From Nelumbo lutea (taxonomy: Eukaryota > Streptophyta > Magnoliopsida > Proteales > Nelumbonaceae): a DNA stretch of 64,000 nt. The position numbers were made by a program, and so were the translations under genes. The first letter of the stretch is position 1. Every line of letters begins with the position of its first letter. The stretch covers positions 15,930,499 to 15,994,498 of the forward strand of contig JAKGHH010000006.1 in NCBI GenBank assembly GCA_022828595.1, given 5' to 3'. The notes beneath the pieces are model-generated. The model made no database searches. It saw only the letters and a list, made by a program, of their open reading frames with translations, and had not been told where the DNA came from. Below are positions 11,361 to 23,084 of this stretch, piece after piece.

Positions 11361-11678
11361 GGCTAAAACTTATAGACTAAACACAAATTCGCCCATTAGC
11401 ATAAAGGAGACGATCAGCAGCAACACTCCCCAGTGTCTTTCGCCAATCTCCTTCCCGTCAAAGGTCAGGGAGGCTGGAATCGAACTTAATGAAGCTTTAC
11501 AAATATAAAGCTTTGGTGTAAGGCATCCTAACTTAATGATTCCAAAGAAACTAGAAATTACAAAAAATAGTGAGTTTAGATATTACAAAAAATAGTACAT
11601 TTTGTCATAAATAATAAATTCTAGAAGATTGGAATTTAGAACTATGACCACTTAACACCTCTCATTAAGTTTTCTATG
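11361..11678. other. No gene recognised
   Basis: A GC-moderate segment to about 11510, then AT-rich. No family motif and no tRNA structure that I can support. Confidence 0.3.
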
Positions 11679-12285
11679 GCAATGTTTTGAAAATCGTAAT
11701 TGTATCGTAAATCGTAGAGAAAGTTGAATCGAATTGTGAATCATATCGTAAAGTGTAAGATTATTTCTATTTTTTATAAATTTGTCAAAAAATTAAATAT
11801 AGATATATTAAAAGGATAAATATATATAAGAAAGCGACTTTACCCTATTTTTAATCTATATACTGTATATGTACCTAAAATAATAGAATTAACCACTTAT
11901 ACAATAGAAGCCTAAAATGATATGATCAAGTTTGACTTGAAAGTCAAACAAATCCACATACAATGGCTCTTTAACCTACATATGATGGAAAATAAACTCA
12001 ATTTCTAGTTTTAAATAACATAAATAAATCATTTTCTATTAAGGGCTTAAAAAGAAACCTCCATTGACAAAACTAAATATAAACAAAAACATAACAAAGT
12101 AAAAAAACTAATTCTTAGTTGGATTTATTTGAATTGTAAAAATGGTAAGATTTATGAATCAAATCGTATATAAGATTCAAACAAAAATCGTAAGATTTTT
12201 GCAAAAAGGGATTCAGACATAAGATTTGAATCGAAACCCTTGGGGTTCACGAGTATCATAAATCATAAGATTTTGACAACATTGC
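11679..12285. mobile_element. MITE, 607 bp, probably hAT-type
   Basis: Ends are inverted repeats: GCAATGTTTTGAAAATC on the left and, read inward from the right, GCAATGTTGTCAAAATC (15 of 17 match). TCTATGG occurs on the left (11673-11679, its last G shared with the element end) and again immediately after the right end (12286-12292), giving a 6-7 bp target duplication. The interior is AT-rich with repeated TCGTAA motifs and no coding frame. Confidence 0.75.
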
Positions 12286-14130
12286 TCTATGGGATGCTGA
12301 ACTTGTGGGCTCCATAGAAAAACTTCCATTTTCCCACAAATTTCTCTAAATTGCATTTTTCTCCTTGTTATAATCTTTTTGTTCTTCTGTTTTTACCTTC
12401 ATTATCTACATTTGGTAACTAGTGTTCATCCAAAATTAGTTAGGACACAAAAAAAGTAGCCATCCAAAATCAATTTTGGTACCAAAGCAAGCTGTATTTC
12501 AATAGTGAGGAGATTTGAAGAACAAACCAAACATCAACCAATGGTAGGAAAAAAGGTAGGTCCATTTTGGTTCAATTGCTCAGTCATTTTGGCAAAATAT
12601 ATGGCATTAAAATCATGTACATATAATAATAAATGCCACTTTATCAGTTCTAAACTTCTAATTCTTCTGATAAAGAATCGGTCGTTTAAGACAGATAAAT
12701 TGAGCAAACTAGATAGATAGCAAAAAATGGATATGTGAAGCAGTGATATGACTATTTATAAAATAAATAAATAAATAATGTAGAGATATGACTCTCTATT
12801 TCCTAAGATCCTTGACAAAGACGCATTTTCATTCTTTTACATCTAGCTTTTTAATTAAATTTCTGACATATACACAAGTTTATTATGGTATGGTTTGTTA
12901 AGAAGCACTAAAAAAGTCTAATTAATACAAGTATACTCTAGGAAGTGACTATGCAGTATCTGGTATTGTATCAGGTATTTATCATGTCCAACAATTGTTC
13001 ACTAGGCATGTGCAAGTATTCAGGTATCATAGCCTTATGGTAGTCTCATATTAAATTAGTTTAAAAATAATTGTGGCAAAATTATCAGTTATTAAATTAA
13101 AAAACACTAGGAGATGATGCATCACTTAGCTACTCATTGATAATTTACTGCACAACTTCAAAATATTGATCACTTATTAAATGAACTAGAAAAAAAAAAG
13201 GCTCCTATACCAAAAAAAAAGGAAAATTTGCAGTTTTTGGCATTTTGCTAAATACAAATAACCATGTTCTACCATGGTGTGTTATGTTTCTAGGGATTGT
13301 TTAAATCAAAATTTTGATTTTCACTTCTAAGAAATTCCATATGCTAACTAACAAACTTCAGTCTCTTATTTTGTAGATCAAATAGAGAATTACATCTGGC
13401 AGTTAATATGCTAAAGAGTAAGCAATGAATGACAAAATGACAAAAAAATTGAGAAAAGCAGAGCAGAGAGAGACAACGGTAAGGCATGCCTTGAAGACGA
13501 GAATATAAAGCTCAAATTTGTTGATTTGGAACCTTTCATAGTTGGAATAACGTAAGAGCTAGAGTTACACAACTCGAAGTTAAACACCCACAAGAAGAAA
13601 TATGGACCAAGAGAAAATAAAGCTCAAGTGAGAGGACTGGTGGAAGCCAAGCAAACACAAAAATCGACCTAAAACCTAGAAGTCAAAGAGATTTGAAGAG
13701 AGATACCGTCAAATATTGAAAATCGTCAAAGAGAGAGTCGCTAGAGAGAGATAATTCTCTCACTTGAGAAAACCTAGACTGGACTCCTCTGTCCAGAGTT
13801 TTAGCCATTGAGGTTTCTTTGGACTTATAAACAGTTTGTAGAGAAATGGAGTTTGTCCACATTGTCGGGCCGATCATCTTCAGTCTTAGTTCTCTGCCAG
13901 GGAGACTTTATTCACTTTGTCAAACTAAAAGAAATGGATAGGAAACCCTAACAACAATGAAATTTGAGGCACAGCAAGGGATTGAAGTAAAGCCAACAAA
14001 AAACTAAGGAAACTAGAGGAAAATAAAAGAAAATCTAATGAATTTGATGAAAAAAAAGAAAATATGATGAGAGATCTTACTTGAACACACCAACTTCTGT
14101 CGTAGCTTAGGGAGGGAGATTGATTAGAGA
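12286..14130. other. AT-rich intergenic DNA, no gene recognised
   Basis: Contains an AAAT-type microsatellite at about 12757-12780. The small open frames here have no family motif. The stretch 13600-14130 is purine-rich on the plus strand and also unassigned. Confidence 0.4.
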
Positions 14131-15530
14131 TGTAAATTGGGTCGTGATGCCTACGGCCCAGTACGATCATGAGGGCCGTGTTGGGCCTAGGGTTTTAGGT
14201 CCATGGGCCGGTACGGCACGATACGACCAAGCGGGTTGTGCCACCCATTAGGGCTGTTTATAAGAAGACCCAACCCGACTAAACCGACCAACCCGGACCA
14301 ACCCAACCTGAATCGACCGGGTTTTCTTCAGCACCGGTCGGTTTCGGGTTGTAAAAAATCATAAACCGATGGTTCGGGTCGGTTTTACGTTTTCATATGT
14401 GAAAACCAAAACCGACTCGAACCGAATCGACTTAGTAGTTAGTAGTTAGTTCTTAGTATTTACAACCTACTTAGTTTCTACTTAACTAAGTTGTCTCTAT
14501 CCTAGTTACAACCTAACTTAATTTCTAGTCTTCTAGTTAGGAATGACATTAATGGCAAGTATTGTAAGACAACTAGATAAGGAATTTTTTTGGAAAAGTT
14601 TAAAGAAAAGAATCAAAGGATCCTAGTTTTTATGGTTTTTTACACCAAATAGGCAACTAATTACAATTAGAATTAGGTATTCTTTTTTACTTAGATTAGA
14701 AGGTTTCTTGAAATATACAAATTTCAGTCTTCTTTCTCTAATATAATTTGACTTTCTATTTTCTTGATAACTTCTATTCTAACCTGGCCCGCCCCTACCG
14801 ATTTCAATATTCTTTCTCTAATAGAATTAGGTGTCATTTTTTACATCAAATTTTAGTCTTCTTTCTCCAACCTACCAATTTATTACCATGGTTAAACTTA
14901 GAGCCGAAACCGTGCCAAACTGATCCAACCCGACTCAAACCGACCAGGTTGGTTTTGCTTAACACAAGGTCGGTTTCGATTTCAATTCTAGGTAACCCGA
15001 CCAGGTCGGGTCGGTTGAAAAAATCTCAGTAAACCAATCCAACCCGACCCGTGAACAGCCCTACCGCCCATGGCCTGTAGGCCAGAATGGCCCAGCATGG
15101 CCCGACACGGCCCATATATATATATATTTTATATATAGTTATATAAAATTATATAAATTATAATTATATAATAATATATAGTATATAATATATTAATAAA
15201 ATAAGTATTTTTTTTTAATTTTATTATACTAATTTATTTAATTATTGTATATATAAGCAATTCTATACACAAAATTCATATAAATTTAAAATTTTAAGTT
15301 TTTGTCAATTTTTTTAAATAAGTAGTTTTGGCTTGGTGCATAACCCGACTTGGCCCAAGGCTTGGCCCATGGGCCAGCCCGGCCCATAGCATAGCACGGG
15401 CTCGGGCCATGGGTCGTGTTAGGCCAACCCCCAAATTTTTCATCGGGGAAGGCGGTACGGCCCGTGTCGGCGTGGTTAGTGGAAATATACCATTATATAT
15501 GGGTGGCATGACCCATATATAAGCAGTTCA
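14130..15530. mobile_element. GC-rich ended repeat (ACGGCCC family), interrupted by a hAT MITE
   Basis: Two arms rich in GGCCCATGGGCC and ACGGCCC-type words (14140-14248 and 15064-15530) surround an AT-rich core with TA repeats. The far ends carry weakly inverted words (TGGGTCGTGATGCC at 14139 and, inverted, TGGGTCATGCCACC near 15503). This fits a foldback or MITE-type element, but I could not fix its target duplication. A younger hAT MITE splits its left arm. Confidence 0.45.
14249..15063. mobile_element. hAT-type MITE, 815 bp
   Basis: Terminal inverted repeats TAGGGCTGTT at the left and AACAGCCCTA at the right. The flanking 8-bp duplication is CCACCCAT (14241-14248) against CCGCCCAT (15064-15071), 7 of 8 matching. 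The subterminal parts are rich in AACCCGACC and GGTCGGGTT words, typical of this plant MITE family. There is no transposase. Confidence 0.8.
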
Positions 15531-15860
15531 ATCGTTTGGGTTGAATGGTTTGACCTGTAATGTCATAAATAAAATAAAAAACATAAAAATATTTATAAAA
15601 AGTGAAAATATACCATAAAATTAAAATTAAATAAAAAATTGTACAAAATGTAGAAAAAACAAAATAAGGAAGAAATGGTACACATCCAATGGGAGGAATT
15701 CCAGGAAGTACTACATTAACAAGAACATCTTAAATTTGATTAAGCAGTTGTCAATTTATGACTTAAATGCATGTTTAATAAAATTGAACTAGTATTCCAC
15801 CATCTTTTCATATATGGTGACACAACCATTAATATGAAGGTCTTGTATGGTTTTTAGCAT
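15531..15860. other. AT-rich, no gene recognised
   Basis: No family motif or clear repeat structure seen. Confidence 0.35.
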
Positions 15861-15878
15861 CACTATAGAAAAATAGGC
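15861..15878 (+). repeat. CACTA-type terminal sequence (left end candidate)
   Basis: CACTATAGAAAAATAGGC is the canonical start of many plant CACTA (En/Spm) elements. A 15-of-18 inverted partner lies at 37330-37347. AT-rich DNA with GACATTT/AAATGTC words, as in CACTA subterminal regions, follows at 16480-17235. Confidence 0.5.
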
Positions 15879-16811
15879 AAGTGATGAAATAATAAACTAA
15901 TAATGTAATATGTTAAATTTCTAATTTAATTCAAACGGAGAAGACTAGACATTGGAGTAACTAATACATTCTTTATGAATAATTGCAATTTTGATGGTTG
16001 GAGCACCATAACTATTTGAAATAGTTTCAAAATATTATATATAATGAGGCAAAAGTTAGCAAAATTTGATACCTAAAGCATGACATATGCCCCATTCATA
16101 TGACATCCATTAAGCACTTTCTATCACTTTATGTTCAATTGAGTTGTGAATTATAGAGCCTTGAGAAAAGTATCTCACTTGAGAGCCCTCTTGTTTCTCT
16201 CAAAATATTAACTGGTAAGTTTTCAACAACTCCTATTGGAATAAGTTCTTGAGAATACCTATAAATTATAGAAATAAGAAATAAAATTCCCAATCCAGCA
16301 ATCAAAAAGAAAAAAAAAATGCTTTTAATGATAATAATTAGGTCAACAAATATAACCAACGGTCACAATGCCATGCATCTACTAGAAATATCTCACCCCC
16401 ATAATCTTAACAAGTTGCATGAACCTTTAATAAAAACCTTTCATGAAGTTTAAATTTCAACAAAAATTACTTTTCATTGAGTTGAAGCTAAATGTCACAA
16501 AGATCAACTTTTGGCGACGATTATACAAACTGTTGCCAAATGTTGACTTTTAACGAACTTCATAAAAGGTCTTTTTTCCATTGCTCATGCCATTCCACAC
16601 CAAAAGCCTTTTAACAATATTTAATTCAAACATCGTAAAAAGATGACTTTTTGTGACATTTATTTTGGGATTTGTAACATTTGTGTTAATTATTGTCAAA
16701 AGTCAATTGGCGCAAAAAATAAGGATTAACAAGAAAGAAATTTTTGTGACATTTCTTTAAACATCATGGAACGCTTATAAAAAATGTCATGAAGGGTTAA
16801 CTTTTGGTGGC

Positions 16812-17136
16812 CAAGGTTTTAAAAACCAGATTGGACATCGAACCATTTTGGCTACTAGTTCATGGGTCAAATCTTTTAACCGTTTAGTTCAAACTGAGGA
16901 TCCATTCTGATTTATAAAATTAAAAAAATATATTTAAAATATTTAAAATAAAAAATGACCAAAAATTGTTGTTCAAGTTAAGTTGATGGTTTAACCATTC
17001 GGGTCAGTAAGCCACTAACCAAATCAATGGTTTTTGGTTAAGGAATGGTTTTAGGGTGAAATAGAAATTGGTTGCCTAACCAGTTCCTAGGTTAATTGGT
17101 TCGATCATCCAGTTCGGTCCATTTTTCAAAACCATG
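16812..17136. mobile_element. hAT-type MITE, 325 bp
   Basis: Inverted ends CAAGGTTTTAAAAA and, read inward from the right, CATGGTTTTGAAAAA. The 8-bp target duplication TTGGTGGC is exact on both sides (16804-16811 and 17137-17144). The interior has GGTT/AACC-rich words and no gene. Confidence 0.85.
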
Positions 17137-17144
17137 TTGGTGGC

Positions 17145-17949
17145 ATTTGTCATTAACGTCGCAAAATATCAATGGGTGGCAGGCAAGAATATTTAACGGC
17201 ATTTATAATAAACATCGCTAAAAGTGATATGTCAATTAGTTTTAAAATAATTATTAATTAACTTTTTTGTTTTTCTATTTGTTTTGAAAAATAATTATAG
17301 AGATAATATAAAAAAATTAATATTTATTAGATTTTATTAATGCAATGAATATTTTTAAATATATAATTTTAAAATTTTATTAATTTGTTCATTAATATTA
17401 AAAATTTCCATCCAAATATTAATTATACATTCATTTCTATTTTAAGTATTAGATGGAAATTTAAATTTACCCATATTACAATTAATCATAATAATTATAA
17501 TTATAATTATTATACTATATATTATATAGTTTTCATGTCCCATTGTTTAGATGGAAAAAATGACAAATATTTATGCAGGTAAGTCTCTTTATGTTGTTAT
17601 ATTTTCAGTTCTATTAAAGGGGAAAGTATGTTATTTAGATCCTTTCTTGTAAGCAGGAAACATTAGTCATAGACATCAAATAATGAGCTTTATTTATCAT
17701 CATACATGTAGGTATGCCTTTGCTCTAAATGTTATTTATTGCATTAAAGACCCAAACTTGAAATTCAATATTGTATATGGATATCAATTGACTATATCCA
17801 TAAAAAAATAGTAGAAAGAAGAAACCGGGATTACTCAGCCTAGAAACTCACCCATCCTATAATCAATGCTGATGAGAAGAAAAGGAAGTGAGATTAGAAT
17901 ATGAAAAGGAATAAGAATTGGGAGAAGTTGAAATCAACAAACCAAACCT
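17145..17949. other. AT-rich, no gene recognised
   Basis: The first 90 bp continue the GACATTT-type repeated words seen before the MITE; the rest is featureless AT-rich DNA. Confidence 0.35.
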
Positions 17950-19896
17950 TCTTTTATCATTCTTGAGGATAAAAGAGTTGAAAGGACAAAGTGCCCTTAA
18001 TACAATTCAACATATGATATTTAGAAGATAGATGATAGACTTTTGACACACTTGACTGCAGGGAAGAGAAATCCATCATATGGATAGCCAAACCCTGCAA
18101 GTAGGTAGGGCGAAATTTCAAAAATTTCTCTTTCTCCCATATGGGAATTACATTCTCTATTTTAGAAAACTGCATTTTCAATGATCAATCTTGAACCTAA
18201 ACTGAACTAGATCCAAAACCAAAAGATAGGAGAGGGATGTACCTGATACGGAGTAACAGTAACTCCCAACGAAGGTGTTCACGCCCAAGGAAAACGCCAA
18301 AGACTACTCCCACTGAAGAATTCGATGGAAGGGTGAGTGAGCACGACTTCAGAAGGTGGTCTTCACCAAGAACCAAACTCTTCAGCAAGAATTCGATGGA
18401 GGGTGAGTGAGCACGATTTCAGATAAGTTTTTCACCAAAAACTGATCTCAAGAACACTTCTTGATCGCTCCTACAGGTGGAGATCGAACTGGCTATGGCG
18501 GCAATAGAAGGAGGCAAGAGCAAAAGATGGCATCAATCTAACTGGAGTTGTCTTCTCTCTTGAATCTGTAATTTGATTGGGTGTAGTAGGGTTCGCCCTC
18601 ATCCTCTATTTATAGCCTTAAAGGGAGCTTCTCCTAATCCCATTAGGAGTTTCCTAATCTAAATCTTATTTGGATTTGAACTTTCTTTAAGAGATAAGTA
18701 TAAACCCTTATCTTATCTATAGGTAAAGATCAACCCTCCTAATCATATTAGGAGTTTCCTAATCCAAATCTTTATTTGGATCTGGACTCTCTGAGTGGGT
18801 AGGGATAACTCCCTATCTTATCTACTGATTTAAATCCCAGAACCGCCCCTCTTTAAATAATCATATTATACTAGTTCGAATTGGGCTTTAGGCCAATTAA
18901 GTCCATGTGCTCACATATCCTTCACACTGTTGCCCAGTTGGGTATCCTTGTATGGCGTGTGACCCAAACATTGATCTACACATCAGCCACATGGGTTCAG
19001 CCCAGCCCCTATTATAAGGCCTGGCCGAATTCATTATATGAAACAGTGAACCCTTGAGTCCATCACCGGGCTCTTAATGGGCCTAACACTTACACTAAGT
19101 GGTCCCTGGGTCAAGCCACCTTATAAAAACCCAAGGACTGTAGGCAGATGCAATATTATCCCATTAGGTATTACCCTCAATGGTTTTACACTTAACCTCT
19201 CAGCCCATAATGATCAAACACTGCCCAACAAGAGAGAACCTCTCCCTCGGTTGCAAGGAACAGTGCTACACTCTCTACTTATATGGATCCCGGGAATTAA
19301 AACCTTTTGCAAACATTTTGAAACTATAATATATATATATATATATATTTATTTATATTTATATCTCTATATAAATATATTTTGCAAAACAAATTTCAAT
19401 GGTTGAAATTGACTGTCGGCAGCTTTGGTTTCCATTAGAGAAAGTGCATCCCCGATCATTCACTTTGTCCGACAAAGGGGGTGATCCTATCACTATGTTC
19501 ACCCACTCAGATGAATTCTCGGCTTGTCCCAACATACCCAGGTTTTGACCCCCTCTAAGGATCTCACTGATTGGCATATCAAAGATAGCACAATCCGACA
19601 CCTAATGCAGTATCATAATCGAGTCTAGGGGTCAGGTGTAACATTTAATTTTTGCCCATCTATCTCCAAGGTCTAGGGCAATATTGGAATTCTGGTCCGG
19701 TTTAGGGTTTCAAGAAAATCCACACTGCATGTACCTTAGGTCTCACCCTGGTAGTTGAGACAAGCTACCCCAACCAACTTGGCGGCACATTAGTGTTAGC
19801 CTTGGCAGGATAAATCTCCCCAGATCTATCCAACGGCTGTAAAGATTCTAAACTAATACGAGTCTCATATGTGTCAAGTTTAAGGGTATTACACAA
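17950..19896 (-). repeat. Long LTR-like repeat, copy 2 (solo LTR, minus strand)
   Basis: Inverted partner of 3755-5330. On the minus strand it could begin TGTGTAATACCCTT near 19896, run through TGTTACACCTGACC near 19646, share about 1.5 kb with copy 1, and include a TATA box near 18605. It also contains a local direct duplication (about 18317-18345 and 18382-18412, AGAATTCGATGG, GGGTGAGTGAGCACGA). The size and the lack of genes suggest a solo LTR. Which end is the true edge is unresolved. Confidence 0.55.
19326..19380. repeat. TA-rich microsatellite
   Basis: Alternating AT run followed by TTTATA words, inside the LTR-like repeat; copy 1 has a shorter version near 4010-4040. Confidence 0.7.
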
Positions 19897-21185
19897 AAAC
19901 ACACCATAATAACATGAATCAAATATGTACTTTATTTATTTACAATAAATGTCGTAATGTACATCATTCTGATTGGAGCTAAGGGCATACACTGTCTAAC
20001 ATTGACAACAAATTCAAATCCTTTAAAGCTTGAGGGATAACATTTTCTTTTTATTGTTGAAGTAGTGGTTAACAGTTAATTAACTAATTATTCATATTAA
20101 TAAATTAATTAATAAAGAAAACATTAATAATTAATAACTAATAATAAAATATAAAATAATAGAAAATTTTGTTAGATTTATTTCCATTTCTACGCATTCA
20201 TACGTATAATGAGGCAAGTATGAGGTGAAGAGGACCTGTTCTGAGAATTGTTGCTGAATTATGTGGAGTGAAAATTGAAGGCATTGGATATGAGTCTCAA
20301 GATTTCTCAAAGTACCAATGGGGATATTAAGTTATTTCTTCAACTTATATATGAGAAGATTTTAATACATTTAAGAATCTTCGTAACCATTTTATTTAAT
20401 CTAACTTGAGTGCTTTTTTTATTCTACATTCAAGGTTTTAAATTTTGCCAATATTTTAATGTCTGATATCAAGTCAAAAAATTAAAAAAAAAATCTTAAA
20501 AATTTTAACTCAAATCTAGTATACACAGAGAGAAAAAGGTAAGTATTCATGGACAAATAACATTTTTAGGCAAGGAACATTGGAACAAAATGTAAAATAA
20601 TTTGGGCAAGCAGCCTTCTCCAATACAAAAGTTTTCTTGGGCAAAGAGCAATTGTTATACAAGAAATAGCCTCTCTACCTCTTTTTCAAGAAGGCTATTT
20701 GCTATTACATATATCTTGGAACCCATCTAACTTTGGTAGATCAAGCTATCAAAAGCCACTAGAGGGCCTTGAAACTAAAGGTTGTAGATTTGCCATATAT
20801 TTTGGAACCATGTTGACATTTTATCATTGGCACAACATTTATTGTCACATATGTTGAAGTTAGCACAAAATCTTGGCAGCTAAGATAAGTAAGATATTCA
20901 AAATCTCTTTGTACATTAGTGGATTCTTTCTTATTAAAAGTTGCATATGAGTTGTTGCTTTGACATACAACTATTGAATTAGTATACAAGGAAGATGATA
21001 TATAACTTTTATACTTGGTTTGATTTTGCTTTGTTGATATTGGTTTATTAAAACGGCATTTATATTTTTGAAAAATGAATTAAGGGATTTGGGCTGATAA
21101 TAAGCATTAGAGCATTTTCAGAAATAAGAGGCAAATAGTTAGACATTTGAAATGCACAAATAGAAATTGATTATCAAGACACAAG
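19897..21185. other. AT-rich, no gene recognised
   Basis: No supported coding frame, RNA or repeat with readable ends. Confidence 0.35.
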
Positions 21186-22370
21186 GACTAAAGTATTGGC
21201 ACTGGGTATCGTATCTGACAATTTGGATATGGATACAGATATAGATACTCTTTGGATACGTATGGATGGATACACTAGGAAAATGAATATAAATTCCATA
21301 AATATATTAATAGCATTAAGTTTAACATCAAAGTAGATACAAATAATGTATAAATACATAAGAATTGTATATTTTATTGGTATATGCAAAGAAACGTATT
21401 ACAATTAATATGGTAGTAAATATCATACAATTTAATTGATAATGCATCAATCAATAGTCTAAGACACATATTATATAAATTTTTACCAATTAATGTATGC
21501 ACAAAGCCATTATTATTTTATTTTCTATTAAAGTCCAAGGCCCAAAACATATGCAACTATTATATTTAAATTATTATATCATTTTTATCTATTTTTTCTA
21601 TTTATAATTTTTAACATTAACAAAAATGTCAACTAAAAAATTAATTCTCAAATGTTTGGTAAATAGTATTTTCATTTTTACAAAAAATAAATATGTTATT
21701 ATAAAATTTAAATTAAAATATTAATTAATAATTTATAAAAATATATAATATTAACTTAAAATATATCAAATCTATTATAATTTTAAAGATACATATCAAA
21801 TAAAAATTTGTAAATTTTAATTACTAAAATAATTATTCTATTTATTAATGTTTTTACTTTCATAAATTTTCTAAAATAAAAAATTAATTTTTTTTACATA
21901 AATGTAGGTTAGTAGATTTTATAGATTCAATTTATATTATATTTTAAAATATTTTGTAAATAATGTTTTTATTTTTATAAATAATAAATACATTGCTGTT
22001 TAATGCAAACTAAAATATTAATTAATAATTTATAAAAAAACTTTAAGATACACATTATGTGCAAATTTATAAATTTTAAGTATTAAAATAATTATTCTAT
22101 TATTGATATTTTTAAAATTTGTAAAAATTAATTGTAATTTTATGATACAAATGTGGATTTGATAAATTATTTATTCCATTGATTTATAAAATAATAACTT
22201 TGAATTTTATTCCTTTTAATTTATAATGGAATTTCTTTAAGGTAAGCATGTGTTGCTTGTTTGGATTTCATGTTAGATATTAACGTAATAAAAATATATT
22301 TATTTCACTTTTTGTTACGGAATGAAGGTTGACGTGGTGGTTAAGGTGATCACATTGGAGTCTTTTTTTA
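21186..22370 (+). repeat. AT-rich dispersed repeat, copy 1
   Basis: Direct-orientation relative of about 39215-40270. Both begin with TAAAGTATTGG/TAAAGTATCGG and GGATAC words, run through more than 900 bp of very AT-rich sequence in the same order, and end with a TTGC-TTTTATTTG/TTGTTTGG and GTGGTTA(A)GG phrase. The class is unknown. Confidence 0.6.
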
Positions 22371-22514
22371 TAGTGAATCTACATACTAGGATGTAATTTC
22401 TAGCGGCAGTTTTTTACTTCGCTGTCGCCGGAAAGATGGATTTTCAGTAGCAGTCGATTAAAACTGCCGTTAGAGGCCAAACGACTGCCACTAAAATATT
22501 CCTCTCGCCCGCTG

Positions 22515-22765
22515 AAAATATTCGCGCCTCTCCCGCCCTCTCTCTCTCTCTCTCTCTCTCAGTCATCCCTCTCTCGCCCCGTCTCTCACTTAGTCGTCTC
22601 TCTCCTTCTCTCTCTCTCTCTCCCACTCTCTCAGTCGTCCCTCTCTCGCTCTCCCTCGCTCTCGGTCATTCCTCTCTCGCTCTCCCTTGCTCTCAGTCAT
22701 CCCTCTCTCGCTCTCCCTCGCTCAGTCGTCTCTCTCTTTCTCTCGCTCTCTCTCGCACTCGTGCT
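22515..22765. repeat. CT-rich microsatellite cluster
   Basis: Imperfect CT dinucleotide runs mixed with CTCTCGCTCTCCCT units, directly upstream of the FTR fragment. The open frames read through it are low-complexity. Confidence 0.85.
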
Positions 22766-22789
22766 CAAGCCAATAGAGAGTAACATGCC

Positions 22790-23041
22790 AAGATCGGGGC
22801 TAGGTTTAGGGTTAAGGTGCCGCTAAAGGTGTATCACATCCCCAAAGTCCCCGAATTGGATCTCACTGAAATGGAAGGGGAGCTCAAGCAATACGTTGGC
22901 CTCTGGAAGGGGAAGCGCATCTCTGCCGATCTCCCTTTCAAGGTTGAGTTCGTTACCGAGATTGAAGGCCGTGGCATTGTCAAATTCTTCGCCCACCTCA
23001 AGGAGGACGAGTTTGAGTACGTCGACGACAATGATGATTGA
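22790..23041 (+). pseudogene. FTRV: Ferredoxin-thioredoxin reductase variable chain, 5'-truncated
   Basis: About 83 residues of the conserved SH3-like domain of the FTR variable (A) chain: KIGARFRVKVPLKVYHIPKVP, then EGELKQYVGLWKGKRISA, then VEFVTEIEGRG and the C-terminal KFFAHLKEDEFEY. FTR in plastids passes electrons from ferredoxin to thioredoxins; the variable chain shields the catalytic Fe-S chain. Plant precursors are about twice this length, with an N-terminal transit peptide. Here a TAA stop lies in frame just upstream, with a CT microsatellite beyond, so the transit peptide and start are missing. The remaining frame is uninterrupted. It is most likely a captured fragment or retrocopy; a functional gene is unlikely. 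Confidence 0.85.
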
Positions 23042-23084
23042 GGTGTTATTCCTGACTAGCTTGGCTGCCGTGGATGTTATTCCT

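Noticed and set aside
11440..11500. tRNA-like stretch (GGAGGCTGGAATCGAAC)
   Set aside because: No cloverleaf can be built around it; only a T-loop-like word.
22444..22626. Arg/Glu-rich small protein over the CT repeat
   Set aside because: Low-complexity translation of a microsatellite.
22790..23041. A functional FTR variable-chain gene
   Set aside because: In-frame stop directly upstream, no transit peptide and a microsatellite in place of the 5' part.
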